A stretch of 64,000 nt of DNA, taken from Thermohalobaculum sp963700775. Lineage in GTDB: Bacteria; Pseudomonadota; Alphaproteobacteria; Rhodobacterales; Rhodobacteraceae. Below the pieces are notes generated by a model. It searched no databases and was not told the DNA's origin. It was given only the letters and a program-made list of their open reading frames with translations. The number at the start of each line of letters is the position of its first letter. Positions within the stretch are counted from its first letter, which is position 1. Below are positions 37,301 to 44,844 of the stretch, piece after piece. The position numbers and the translations under genes were made by a program. Where the stretch lies: the NCBI GenBank assembly GCA_963700775.1, contig CAVOYU010000013.1, forward strand, positions 45,871-109,870, written 5' to 3'.

Positions 37301-37503
37301 GCGAACGGGGCGAACGGGGCGGCGGCAAGCCGGGCCACAAGGGCGGCTTCAAGGGCGGACGCAAGAGCGGCAAGCCAGAACGCGAGAAGGGCGAGCGGCC
37401 GGAGGGCGGCGGAAAGCCGAAGCAGGTCCGCCCGCCGCGCGAGGACCGGCCGGTCGATCCGGACAGCCCCTTCGCCATCCTGATGCAGCTCAAGAACAAG
37501 TAG
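34360..37503 (+). CDS. SUV3-like DEAD/DEAH-box RNA helicase with disordered charged tail
   Basis: This is an ATP-dependent RNA helicase of 1047 residues. Walker A is LLGPTNTGKTH (about 18-28), the DEAD-like box is GLDEIQLC, and motif VI lies in ELAQIAGRAGRYTRDGT, as in mitochondrial SUV3 and its alphaproteobacterial relatives. The conserved part ends near residue 790. It is followed by an acidic proline/glutamate/alanine-rich segment carrying a tandem repeat, then a basic glycine/arginine-rich segment before a conserved end (DPDSPFAILMQLKNK). The likely start is TTG 34360; ATG 34381 is an alternative. It is followed by an RNA-binding S4 gene 6 nt downstream, suggesting shared work on RNA or ribosomes. 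Confidence 0.9.
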   Translation: MDIQTQRMPDQGSVTALLGPTNTGKTHYAVERMLSRGSGIIGLPLRLLAREIYDRVCALRGSGEAALITGEEKIQPAGARYFICTTEAMPLEIGADFVGLDEIQLCADPERGHIFTDRLLTARGRYETMMMGSDNMRGRIASLVPRTRFDGRERFSKLTYTGASRISRLKPRTAVVAFSIDQVYAIAELIRRQRGGAAVVLGALSPRTRNAQVALYQNGDVDYIVATDAIGMGLNMDVDHVAFAGLSKFDGQRHRMLEPNELAQIAGRAGRYTRDGTFGVTGELRAVEPGVVEAIENHRFKPLARLMWRNTRLDYGTVPALVESLEAPPEHPDLMRAREAEDLSALKKLWSDPEIADMTRSGDRVRLLWEVCQVPDFRKTVSADHATLLGRIYRFLLADGGVIPSDWIAGQVRRIDRTEGDIDALSKRLAYIRTWTFVANRGRWLDDAETWRATTREVEDRLSEALHERLTQRFVDRRTSVLMRRLKQKERLVAEVNDKGEVSVEGHFVGRLDGFRFTVDETAGNEESKTLRSASLAALQAEFARRADKFYVSPDTEIEVTEQGGLMWGTDAIGRLEKGDSLLAPKIRVFVDDIAEPAVAAKVERRLGHWIQRRVTTLFEPMLKMRDDETVTGLARGVAFQIAEAMGVVPRRQIADDVKALGQEERGLLRKHGVRFGQFNLFMPLLLKPAPTRLRLILWSLWEGFEEFPESPPPGLVTIPAAEGAPRGYYEKVGYRLCGQRALRIDMLERLADLIRPMDVRAGFEATPDMLSITGCTLDQFADIMKSLGYDGERGERPKAARAVPSAAAPASEGPPAGVETVEVQTVEAQIVDAKIVDADPSELPPAETASEAPNSGAGDLPTPEDAQADAPRDTPAPETDAPMTGDVAPGQTAAEPAPESAPAGATETAEEAPADTPAGVAPEGSPELPDEATAAAGPEIEVFYTFRLRARTRHQSGQRGDREGAGRPRRGGERNGERGGERGERGGGKPGHKGGFKGGRKSGKPEREKGERPEGGGKPKQVRPPREDRPVDPDSPFAILMQLKNK
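36820..36879 (+). repeat. 15-nt tandem repeat, four copies, inside helicase tail
   Basis: Four degenerate 15-nt units encode TVEVQ, TVEAQ, IVDAK and IVDAD in register with the reading frame. They lie in the acidic linker after the helicase core, a place where copy-number change would not disturb folding. Confidence 0.8.
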
Positions 37504-37509
37504 CGCCGC

Positions 37510-37920
37510 ATGGCCGAAGGCCCGCGCGACCCGTCGTCGGAGAAGCTCCGGATCGACAAATGGCTGTGGCACGCCCGGTTCTTCAAGACCCGCGGGCTGG
37601 CGGCCGAACTGGCAGGCTCGGGCCGGCTCCGGATCAATTCCGAACATTCCGCCAAGCCCTCGCACGCGGTGCGGCCCGGCGACGTGCTGACCTTTCCCCA
37701 GGGCAGCCGGATCCGGGTGATCCGGATCGAGGCGCTGTCCGGTCGCCGCGGCCCGGCCAGCGAGGCGCAGGCGCTCTACACCGATCTCGATCCGCCATCC
37801 TTGGCGCAGCCCGCCCTGGACCCGGCCCCGGCGGCACCGGCACCGCGCGACACGGGTGCCGGGCGGCCGACCAAGATCGAACGCCGAAAAACCGACGCCC
37901 TGCGGCGGCGCGACCCTTGA
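37510..37920 (+). CDS. hslR: S4-domain RNA-binding protein, Hsp15-like
   Basis: The product has 136 residues, with an S4 fold at about 13-75 (RIDKWLWHARFFKTR, then GRLRINSEHSAKPSHAVRPG) and a basic tail TKIERRKTDALRRRDP. This matches the Hsp15/HslR family that binds stalled large ribosomal subunits carrying peptidyl-tRNA. The start ATG is 6 nt after the helicase stop. Co-occurrence with the RNA helicase is conserved in related bacteria. Confidence 0.88.
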   Translation: MAEGPRDPSSEKLRIDKWLWHARFFKTRGLAAELAGSGRLRINSEHSAKPSHAVRPGDVLTFPQGSRIRVIRIEALSGRRGPASEAQALYTDLDPPSLAQPALDPAPAAPAPRDTGAGRPTKIERRKTDALRRRDP

Positions 37921-38016
37921 AGCGCATCGGCCGCGCCCCTAATACACGGGCGAGGCACGGAGCGACGCGAATCCACGCAACCGGGATGTGGTTCGACGAT
38001 ATCGGGAGACCCGAGA

Positions 38017-38355
38017 ATGACCTATGTGGTGACGGACAATTGCATCCGCTGCAAATACATGGACTGCGTCGAGGTCTGCCCGGTCGACTGCTTCTACGAA
38101 GGCGAGAACATGCTCGTCATCCATCCGGACGAATGCATCGATTGCGGTGTCTGCGAACCGGAATGCCCGGCCGACGCGATCCGACCCGACACCGAGGCCG
38201 GAATGGAGCAGTGGGTGGGCTTCAACCTGAAATACTCCGAGGTGTGGCCCAACATCACGATCAAGCGTGAAGCTCCTGACGACGCTGAGAAATTCGACGG
38301 CGAAACCGGCAAGCTGGAGAAGTACTTCTCGGAAGCCCCGGGCCAGGGGGACTGA
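38017..38355 (+). CDS. fdxA: 7Fe ferredoxin FdxA
   Basis: The product is a 112-residue ferredoxin with the two-cluster cysteine pattern of the Azotobacter FdI type: cysteines at 9, 12, 17, 21 and 25, and a second block CIDCGVCEPECP at 40-51. This predicts one [3Fe-4S] and one [4Fe-4S] cluster. The C-terminal extension (about 60-112) is typical of alphaproteobacterial FdxA. GGGAGACC precedes the start. It transfers electrons in the cytosol; its partner is unknown. Confidence 0.95.
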   Translation: MTYVVTDNCIRCKYMDCVEVCPVDCFYEGENMLVIHPDECIDCGVCEPECPADAIRPDTEAGMEQWVGFNLKYSEVWPNITIKREAPDDAEKFDGETGKLEKYFSEAPGQGD

Positions 38356-38562
38356 CAGCGGGCCGAGCCGGGCTGGAGGCTGCGGCAACCTGAGTCATCG
38401 GTCCGGCCCGGATATGCAACCGGGATGAGAAATCCCTCGTCCAGGGTAAATTCCGCTGCCCGGAAACGGAACGACCGTGCCGGATTGACGCAGGGAGTGG
38501 AAATTTCCCTGCAAATCTGTTACACAAATGTTGCACAAGCACTGAAAAGCCGTCGGGACACT

Positions 38563-38622
38563 GGCATTCGGCGGTAGGTGATTTGTCACGATAAAAAAAC
38601 CGATTCCCGGCTGCCGAATGCC
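38563..38622 (+). promoter_or_regulatory. carD upstream region with 10-bp inverted repeat and AT-rich loop
   Basis: The 332-nt gap before carD has no gene. It contains GGCATTCGGC (38563-38572) and its exact complement GCCGAATGCC (38613-38622), enclosing a 40-nt loop with an unusually A-rich run (ATAAAAAAAC). A second inverted pair, GCAGGGA/TCCCTGC, lies at 38490-38512 next to a TTGACG (38485-38490). The larger structure ends 65 nt before the carD ATG and may be a leader or binding region. Confidence 0.45.
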
Positions 38623-38687
38623 GGGGCGCTATTTCCACCGCGGCGGGAGCACTTGCTGCGGTCGGGAACTTCCGGACAGGAGAGAAC

Positions 38688-39203
38688 ATGTCGAAGAAGC
38701 ACCTCACGGGGCACGAGTTCCGCGCCAACGACTATGTCGTCTACCCGGCTCACGGTGTCGGTCGCATCGTGTCGATCGAAGAGCAGGAGATCGCCGGCAT
38801 GGAGCTGGAGCTGTTCGTGATCTCGTTCGAAAAGGACAAGATGACCCTGCGAGTGCCGACCGCCAAGGCCGCCTCGATCGGGATGCGCTCGCTGTCGAGC
38901 CCCGGTCTGGTCGCCAAGGCGATGGACACCCTGAAGGGCCGTGCCCGGGTGAAGCGCGCCATGTGGTCGCGCCGCGCCCAGGAGTACGAGCAGAAGATCA
39001 ACTCCGGCGATCTGATTTCGATCGCCGAGGTCGTGCGCGACCTCTACCGCGCCGGCGACCAGCCGGAGCAGTCCTACTCCGAGCGCCAGCTCTACGAGGC
39101 TGCGCTGGAGCGGCTGACCCGCGAGGTCGCCGCGGTCGAGCGCGTCGACGAGGCCAATGCGGCGGCGCGGGTCAGCGCCGTGCTGGTCGAAAAGGCCGCC
39201 TGA
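38688..39203 (+). CDS. carD: CarD-family RNA polymerase-binding regulator
   Basis: The product has 171 residues. An N-terminal Tudor-like RNA-polymerase-interaction domain (about 12-65: DYVVYPAHGVGRIVSIEEQE) is followed by a helical C-terminal domain (KRAMWSRRAQEYEQKINSGD and SYSERQLYEAALERLTREVA). CarD binds the polymerase beta subunit and stabilises open complexes, chiefly at rRNA and other promoters whose -10 lacks a conserved T at position -7. GACAGGAGAG precedes the start. A terminator follows. Confidence 0.95.
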   Translation: MSKKHLTGHEFRANDYVVYPAHGVGRIVSIEEQEIAGMELELFVISFEKDKMTLRVPTAKAASIGMRSLSSPGLVAKAMDTLKGRARVKRAMWSRRAQEYEQKINSGDLISIAEVVRDLYRAGDQPEQSYSERQLYEAALERLTREVAAVERVDEANAAARVSAVLVEKAA

Positions 39204-39228
39204 GCCGCATCGCGCCGAGACTGATCGG

Positions 39229-39269
39229 AGAGCCCCGCCGGGGGAACCTGGCGGGCTCTTTCCGTTTTT
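39229..39269 (+). terminator. Intrinsic terminator of carD
   Basis: AGAGCCCCGCC pairs with GGCGGGCTCT (one bulged C) around a 10-nt loop. It is followed by TTCCGTTTTT, a recognisable T-tract, 26 nt after the stop codon. Confidence 0.8.
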
Positions 39270-39376
39270 AGGGCACAGTGCCCGGGTGCCGGCCCCAGGT
39301 CTTGCGCCGGCCTTCGGGCTGGGACAGGCTGGGCGGCGGACCCGCCAGCAGCATTCAACCGGACATATGAGCGCCC

Positions 39377-40039
39377 ATGCCCCTCTATCACCGCAACGCC
39401 CCCTTCAAGCGGCTCGGCGCCGCGGACCTCGCCGCCTGGGCCGAGATCCCGCCCGCGATCGCCTCGGACTGCATGAACCGCAGCCAGGCGATGGCGGCGC
39501 GGATCAAGCCGGTGGCGCCGGGCACCCGGCTGACCGGCCAGGCGCGCACGGTCACCTGCATGGTCGGCGACAACAGCGCCATCCACGCGGCGATCCGGCT
39601 GATCGCGCCCGGCGACGTGCTGGTGATCAGCGGCGGCGGCTATGAGGACACCGCGCTCTGGGGCGGCCTGCTGACCCAAGCGGCGCTCAGCCGCGGCGCC
39701 GCGGGAGTGGTGGTCGACGGCGCCGTGCGCGACGTGGCCGAACTGCGGGAGAACCGCTTTCCCTGTTTCGCCGCCGCGATCGTGCCGGCCGGGCCGCACA
39801 AGGGCTTCGGCGGCACAATCGACGGCGTGATCGCCTGCGGCGGCTGTACCGTGGCACCCGGCGACATCGTGCTTGGCGACGACGACGGGGTTGCGGTGGT
39901 GCCGCTGGCGCGGGCCGAGGAGTTGCTGGCCGACTGCCAGGCCAAGCTCGCACAGGAGGCCCGGGCGCTGGAAATGCTGCAACAGGGGACCCTCCTGGCG
40001 GACCAGATGGCGATCCCGCAGCCGGAACGGCTGGGGTGA
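39377..40039 (+). CDS. RraA/HMG-aldolase-family protein
   Basis: The product is a 220-residue RraA-like protein, with IKPVAPGTRLTGQARTVTCM, ISGGGYEDTALWGGLLTQAA, the conserved GVVVDGAVRDVAELRE (arginine-aspartate of the active site) and GDIVLGDDDGVAVVP. Family members are divalent-metal aldolases/decarboxylases of 4-hydroxy-4-methyl-2-oxoglutarate type, while RraA itself inhibits RNase E. The complete R-D active site favours an enzyme. It stands between the carD terminator and a promoter, so it is monocistronic. Confidence 0.88.
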   Translation: MPLYHRNAPFKRLGAADLAAWAEIPPAIASDCMNRSQAMAARIKPVAPGTRLTGQARTVTCMVGDNSAIHAAIRLIAPGDVLVISGGGYEDTALWGGLLTQAALSRGAAGVVVDGAVRDVAELRENRFPCFAAAIVPAGPHKGFGGTIDGVIACGGCTVAPGDIVLGDDDGVAVVPLARAEELLADCQAKLAQEARALEMLQQGTLLADQMAIPQPERLG

Positions 40040-40086
40040 GCACGGCTGGACGCATTTCGGATCAGGTCCGCCGCAGCCATGTTTCC

Positions 40087-40115
40087 TTGACATCGCAGGT
40101 TCGTTTTGCGATTCT
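40087..40115 (+). promoter_or_regulatory. Candidate promoter of the PAP2 gene pair
   Basis: A perfect TTGACA (40087-40092) is followed after 17 nt by GATTCT. The surrounding sequence is AT-rich compared with its neighbours and lies 30-58 nt before the first PAP2 start. Confidence 0.4.
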
Positions 40116-40144
40116 GCCTTAGGGAGCTTGGGTAATATATTGAC

Positions 40145-41329
40145 ATGATGCACGAAAACTTGATGGCACGGATCACCCGAAGCGCGAGCTCCGGGGTTGT
40201 GGCCTTCGTTCCTGCGCTGGTCCTACTTGGCGTCTTCGTGCTCGCCTACTTCACCCTGCTCGGCCCCGGTGACGAACGGTCTGACCTCAATCCAGGGGTG
40301 GTGCTTGTCGGCCTCCTGAAGATCGTACCGTTCTTTCTGGGTGGCGCCGCGGTGATCGGGCTGATTTGGCTCGGGCTTTCGCTGGCTTGCCGCCAGCCTG
40401 TCGGCGCCGCGCTGCGCGGCCTCGTCGATGTCCCCTGGCTCGAAGTTTTCCTGGTGCGGATCCCGCTGGCGATCGTCTTCACCGCGACGGTCAGCTTCAT
40501 CTTTATCAACTTCAAGATAAACATCCCGAAATTCGCCGACTACACTTGGGATCCATTCTTTATCAGGCTGGATCGTGCACTCTTCCTGGGCCACGACCCG
40601 TGGACCCTTACGCATGCGCTGTTCCCGGATGTCCTCGCCACCAGGATCTTCGATACCTTCTACATGATCTGGTTCCTGATCATGCAGCTCTCGATTATCG
40701 CCGTTGCGCTGCTGCCACTCCGGGACCGCCGCCGGCTGACCTTCCTGACCGCTTATGCGATGAACTGGATCGTGGCTGGGGCATTGCTGGGCACCCTGTT
40801 CGCCTCGGTCGGTCCGGTCTATGTCGAGCGGCTGACCGGAGATCCGGTCTTCGCGCCGCTTTTCGACCTGCTTAAGAGACAGAGCCAGGTGCACGAAATC
40901 ACCGCACTGGCGTCGCAGGACTGGCTGTGGGAGGGCTACACCGATCCGGATGTTGCTCCGGTCGGCATTTCAGCCTTTCCCTCGCTCCATCTCACCATTG
41001 CTACTACCTGTGCCTGTCTCGGCTTCTCCGTCAGCCGTGTGGCGGGGATCGGACTATCTCTATTCACCGTCGGGATACTATTCGCCTCGGTCCATCTCGG
41101 GTGGCACTACGCTGCGGACGGAATAGCCGGGATCGTGTTGTCGCTGCTGATGTGGAAGGCGAGCGCGCGAATGACCGAGTGGTGGCTGGTGCGCACAGGA
41201 CTTTCCCCGGCACCGTCGGCAGGGACGGCACAGGAATTCGTATCGACCCCTGTGCTGACGCCCGCAATCGGCATGGCGAGTCCGATCGCTCCGGAAATTG
41301 CCGACAACCGGCTCAGCGCATCAAGGTGA
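40145..41329 (+). CDS. PAP2/inositolphosphotransferase-like membrane protein, copy 1
   Basis: The 394-residue protein has about six to eight transmembrane helices. Its C-terminal half carries the PAP2_3 (Aur1/IPC-synthase-like) catalytic motifs: ISAFPSLHLTIATTC (first histidine) and ASVHLGWHYAADGIAG (second histidine and aspartate). Such enzymes transfer or remove a phospho-head group on a lipid. The N-terminal half has conserved WDPFFIRLDRALFLGHDPWTL. The next gene is a clear paralog. Codon and base use is visibly less GC-rich than neighbouring genes. It begins with two adjacent ATGs and no strong ribosome site. Confidence 0.8.
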   Translation: MMHENLMARITRSASSGVVAFVPALVLLGVFVLAYFTLLGPGDERSDLNPGVVLVGLLKIVPFFLGGAAVIGLIWLGLSLACRQPVGAALRGLVDVPWLEVFLVRIPLAIVFTATVSFIFINFKINIPKFADYTWDPFFIRLDRALFLGHDPWTLTHALFPDVLATRIFDTFYMIWFLIMQLSIIAVALLPLRDRRRLTFLTAYAMNWIVAGALLGTLFASVGPVYVERLTGDPVFAPLFDLLKRQSQVHEITALASQDWLWEGYTDPDVAPVGISAFPSLHLTIATTCACLGFSVSRVAGIGLSLFTVGILFASVHLGWHYAADGIAGIVLSLLMWKASARMTEWWLVRTGLSPAPSAGTAQEFVSTPVLTPAIGMASPIAPEIADNRLSASR

Positions 41330-41478
41330 ACGGGACGGCGATCGAATGGGGACGGAAATGAATCGCACGTTGGCCAGATGCCGCAGCGTCGGAACGGAGA
41401 CCGGAGATGGCGCTGCCAAGGACTCGCGAAAGCCAGTCTGCCTGAAGCACGTACGCGCGCGACCGCCGCGTCATTGAC

Positions 41479-42732
41479 ATGAACATCGGAACTGGGACAC
41501 GATTTTCGAATGAACCAGAGCGGTTGAGATTCAGCGTGCAACCGGAGGCTCTGAGCCGTATGGCACGCATCGGGCGGTCTTGGCACGTCGGTCTCCGGGC
41601 CCATGCGCCGGTCATTACGGTTCTCGCGGTTGCCCTGCTCGCCTCTACGCTCCTGCTTGGCCCCGAGGATCAGCAGGTAGCGTTCAACGCCGGCGGGGTG
41701 GCCAAGAACGTCTTCAGCATCCTTCCGCATGTCCTCGCCGCCATCGGCCTGTTCGGCATTATGGCATTGTTGTGCAGGCGCGACCGAAAATCGACCCTCC
41801 TGCGCATGCTTCGCCAGCTTCGCGACCAGGACTGGCCCGAGATCGCACTTGTCCGCATACCCATGGTGCTTGTCCTGCTGTCGGTCAATGGCTACGTCCT
41901 TCTGCACTTCAAGGTGAACATCGCTCAGTTCGGACAGTATTCATGGGACCATGCTTTCGCCGCGGTCGACAGGTTGATCTTTGCGGGGGTCGACCCTTGG
42001 GTGCTGACGCACTCGGTCTTCGGGACACCTGAACTTACTAAGCTGATCGACAACCTCTATCTTCTCTGGTTCTTCGTACAGAAATTCTGCGTCGTCTACG
42101 TTGCGCTCCTCCCGCTCCAGAGCGAGTTGCGCCAGACGTTCCTGCTCGCCTACTGCCTCTGCTGGATGATCGGCGGTGTCGCCATTGCTGTCACACTGCC
42201 GGCAGCGGGGCCGGTCTACATGCAGCCGATCACCGGCGACCCGACTTTCCGGCCGCTGATGGACCTGCTGTATCAGTACTCCGAGACCATCCCGATCAAG
42301 GCGCTGCGCATCCAAGAGAAGCTGTGGCAAGGATTCACCGACCCGGGCTCTGTCGACCCGCTGGGGATTTCGGCCTTCCCGTCGTTGCATGTCACGATCG
42401 CCGTCGTGTTCGCTTGCTTCGGCTTCCGGCTGCGCGGTGTGCTGGGCTGGGGTCTTACACTGTACGCGGGGATCATGCTCGTCGGCTCAGTGCATCTCGC
42501 TTGGCACTATGCCATCGACGGAATCGCAGGTATCGCGCTGGCGCTTGCCCTCTGGCATGTCAGCCGGCGGGTATCGGTCTGGTGGCTGGCACGGGGTGAT
42601 CTCGCGGTCGCGATGCCATTAGCGGAGCCAGCCTGGGGCGCCATACCGATCCGGGCGCTTGCCGAGCAGTCCAGCGCTGCCGTTCAGCCTGCGGTCGAAC
42701 TGGCGAAGAACCGCTTCAGCACGTCGAGATAG
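41479..42732 (+). CDS. PAP2/inositolphosphotransferase-like membrane protein, copy 2
   Basis: The 417-residue product is a paralog of the preceding protein. The same layout and motifs recur: WDHAFAAVDRLIFAGVDPWVL, ISAFPSLHVTIAVVFACFG and GSVHLAWHYAIDGIAG. Even the last residues agree (LSASR in copy 1, FSTSR here). Both have intact catalytic histidines, so both may be active with different substrates. The end overlaps the convergent dapE gene by 49 nt. The 149-nt gap from copy 1 holds no other gene. Confidence 0.8.
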   Translation: MNIGTGTRFSNEPERLRFSVQPEALSRMARIGRSWHVGLRAHAPVITVLAVALLASTLLLGPEDQQVAFNAGGVAKNVFSILPHVLAAIGLFGIMALLCRRDRKSTLLRMLRQLRDQDWPEIALVRIPMVLVLLSVNGYVLLHFKVNIAQFGQYSWDHAFAAVDRLIFAGVDPWVLTHSVFGTPELTKLIDNLYLLWFFVQKFCVVYVALLPLQSELRQTFLLAYCLCWMIGGVAIAVTLPAAGPVYMQPITGDPTFRPLMDLLYQYSETIPIKALRIQEKLWQGFTDPGSVDPLGISAFPSLHVTIAVVFACFGFRLRGVLGWGLTLYAGIMLVGSVHLAWHYAIDGIAGIALALALWHVSRRVSVWWLARGDLAVAMPLAEPAWGAIPIRALAEQSSAAVQPAVELAKNRFSTSR

Positions 42733-43859
42733 ATCCGCGAGAGCGCCATGATTGCGTCGACGGGCACACGCTCGTCGACCTGGTGCATGGTGTCGCCGAC
42801 CAAGCCGAACTCCATTACCGGGCAGAGATCCTTGATGAACCGGGCGTCCGAGGTTCCGCCGCCGGTCGTCAGCTTCGGCCGCCGGTTGGTCGCCGCGGCG
42901 ATGGCGTCGGCCACCGCCTCGACCCGCGGGCCGGGGAGGGTCAGGAAGCTCTCGCCGGAGACCGACCAGTCGAGGGTCGCCTTCAGCTCGGTGCCGGCGA
43001 CCTCGCGGTCGACGATGACCTGCGCCCAGACCTTGATCGCGGCCGAGCTGTGCAGGTCGTTGAAACGGACGTTGAACTTTGCCCGACCCGAATTAGGGAT
43101 CACGTTCGAGGCAGGGTTACCGACGTCGATGGAGGTGAGCGCCAGCGTCGAGGGCTGGAAATGCTCCGAGCCCTGGTCGAGCGGGGTGTCGGCCAGCGTG
43201 GCGCAGATGCGGGCGAGTGCCGGGAGCGGATTGGCGGCGCGCTCGGGATAGGCCGAGTGGCCCTGCCGACCGCGCACCGTCAGGGTGCCGTTCATCGAGC
43301 CCCGGCGGCCGATCTTGGCGACGTCGCCGAGCTCGGCGACCGAGGTCGGCTCGCCGACGAGGCAGAAATCCGCGCTCTCGCCGTGCTCGCGCATCCAGTC
43401 GAGGATGGCGACGGTGCCGTCGACCGACGCCCCCTCCTCGTCGCCGGTGATCATCAGCACGACCGAGCCCCGCGGGCCGGAGGCGACGAACTCGGCGGCG
43501 GCGGCCACGAAGGCGGCGACGCCGGACTTCATGTCGGTAGCGCCGCGGCCCCAGAGCACGCCGTCGACGATCTCGCCGCCGAAGGGGTCGCGGGTCCAGG
43601 CGGCGCGTTCGCCAACCGGCACCACGTCGGTGTGGCCGTTGAAGGCGAAGACCGGCGTGCCGGTGCCCCAGCGGGCGTAGAGGTTCTCGACACCGCCGCG
43701 GCTGATGCGGGTGCAGGCGAAGCCAAGCCGGGCCAGCGTCCGCTCGAGGAGCGCGATGGCGCCGCCCTCCTCCGGCGTGACCGAGGGGCAGCGGATCAGC
43801 TCGGCGGTGAGCGCGACGGGGTCGACGGGTTGGGCGGTCACGGGGGGCTGGGCGGTCAC
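42684..43859 (-). CDS. dapE: Succinyl-diaminopimelate desuccinylase
   Basis: This zinc enzyme hydrolyses N-succinyl-LL-diaminopimelate in lysine and peptidoglycan synthesis. The metal ligands appear in FNGHTDVVPVGE, LWGRGATDMKSGVAAF and MITGDEEGASVDGT. The dimerisation domain (about 180-290) includes GRRGSMNGTLTVRGRQGHSA. The closing TTGGGTSDARFIKD and VGDTMHQVDERV match the family. Length is 391. The GTG start at 43859 overlaps the end of the HAD gene. It is the last gene of dapD-x-HAD-dapE. Confidence 0.95.
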   Translation of the reverse strand: MTAQPPVTAQPVDPVALTAELIRCPSVTPEEGGAIALLERTLARLGFACTRISRGGVENLYARWGTGTPVFAFNGHTDVVPVGERAAWTRDPFGGEIVDGVLWGRGATDMKSGVAAFVAAAAEFVASGPRGSVVLMITGDEEGASVDGTVAILDWMREHGESADFCLVGEPTSVAELGDVAKIGRRGSMNGTLTVRGRQGHSAYPERAANPLPALARICATLADTPLDQGSEHFQPSTLALTSIDVGNPASNVIPNSGRAKFNVRFNDLHSSAAIKVWAQVIVDREVAGTELKATLDWSVSGESFLTLPGPRVEAVADAIAAATNRRPKLTTGGGTSDARFIKDLCPVMEFGLVGDTMHQVDERVPVDAIMALSRIYLDVLKRFFASSTAG

Positions 43860-44518
43860 GGGCGGGTCTCCCTGTTCAACGCGGCCTCGGCGAGGGGGCC
43901 GAGATCGGCCGGGTGCTCGGCCAGAAGGTCGGCACCGGCGCGGGTCAGCTCCTCGCGCCCGCCATAGCCCCAGAGCACGCCGACAGATCCGATGCGGTTG
44001 GCCCGCGCGCCCTCGACGTCGTGGCGGCGGTCGCCGATCATGGCGGCCGGCTCCCCTGCCGCGCCGGTCCCGGCCAGCGCATGGGCGAGCAGCTCGGGCT
44101 TGTGCGTGCGGGTGCCGTCGAGCTCGGAGCCGAAGAGGCCGTCGAGCCAGCGGTCGAGGCCGAAATGGGCGACGATCCGGCGGGCGTAGACATGCGGCTT
44201 GCTGGTGGCGAGGTAGAGCCGGGCGCCGGTGGCGCGCAGCGCCTCCAGCGCCTCGGGGATGCCGGGATAGACCGCGTTCTCATAAAGGCCCACCGTGCCG
44301 AAGCGCTCGCGGTAGAGCGCCAGCGCCCGGGCGCCCAGCGCCGGGTCGCCGCCGGCAAGCGTGGTCAGGCTCTCGGCCAGCGGCGGGCCGATGCACCAGG
44401 TCAGCTCGTCCTCGGCGGGCGCGCTGAGGCCGAGGCTCAGCAGGGCATGGCGGATCGATCGGGTGATGCCGTCCTTCGGGTCCGTCAGCGTGCCGTCGAG
44501 GTCGAGGAAGAGGCGCAT
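43856..44518 (-). CDS. HAD-family hydrolase, phosphoglycolate-phosphatase-like
   Basis: This is a phosphatase of 220 residues. It has the HAD nucleophile motif MRLFLDLDGTLTDP at the N-terminus, a helical cap, YLATSKPHVYARRI (motif II), THKPELLAHAL (motif III lysine) and AMIGDRRHDVEGARANRIGS (motif IV). It is similar to Gph/PpaX-like proteins; the substrate is not fixed. It is coupled to dapE by a 4-nt overlap and lies 5 nt after the preceding gene's stop, so it belongs to the dap operon. Confidence 0.88.
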   Translation of the reverse strand: MRLFLDLDGTLTDPKDGITRSIRHALLSLGLSAPAEDELTWCIGPPLAESLTTLAGGDPALGARALALYRERFGTVGLYENAVYPGIPEALEALRATGARLYLATSKPHVYARRIVAHFGLDRWLDGLFGSELDGTRTHKPELLAHALAGTGAAGEPAAMIGDRRHDVEGARANRIGSVGVLWGYGGREELTRAGADLLAEHPADLGPLAEAALNRETRP

Positions 44519-44523
44519 TCGGC

Positions 44524-44844
44524 TCAATCCTCGAACGGCGTCACGCTGAACACGATCACTGCGTTCTCCGCCAGCGCTCGGCCCATCAGCGCGAGCTCCT
44601 CGTCCCCAAGCTCGATTCCGGGCGCCTCGCGGCTGCCGTAGGACTCGACCTCGATCGGCGCCATTCCCGCCTCGCGCAACACCTTCACGGTCTCGTCCAC
44701 CGCGTTCCGCTCGGTGCGGCCGGAGGCGAAGCACAGCAGCGCCGCCCCGGTCGCCCCGTCCGGCAGGTCATCCCCCTCGCTCCGGCCGACCTCGACCAGC
44801 AGGATGAAGACCGTCTCCGGCGCCGGGGCCTGCTCCTCAGGCAC
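44524..44844 (-). CDS. Conserved protein of unknown function in dap operon
   Basis: The product has 106 residues, acidic, with no signal peptide, membrane segment or known motif. It reads as an alternating strand-helix fold: ETVFILLVEVGRSEGDD, AALLCFASGRTERNAVDE and AVIVFSVTPFED. It overlaps dapD by 8 nt upstream and is followed by the HAD gene after 5 nt, so it is part of the lysine operon. I do not recognise the family and assign no function. Confidence 0.72.
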   Translation of the reverse strand: MPEEQAPAPETVFILLVEVGRSEGDDLPDGATGAALLCFASGRTERNAVDETVKVLREAGMAPIEVESYGSREAPGIELGDEELALMGRALAENAVIVFSVTPFED

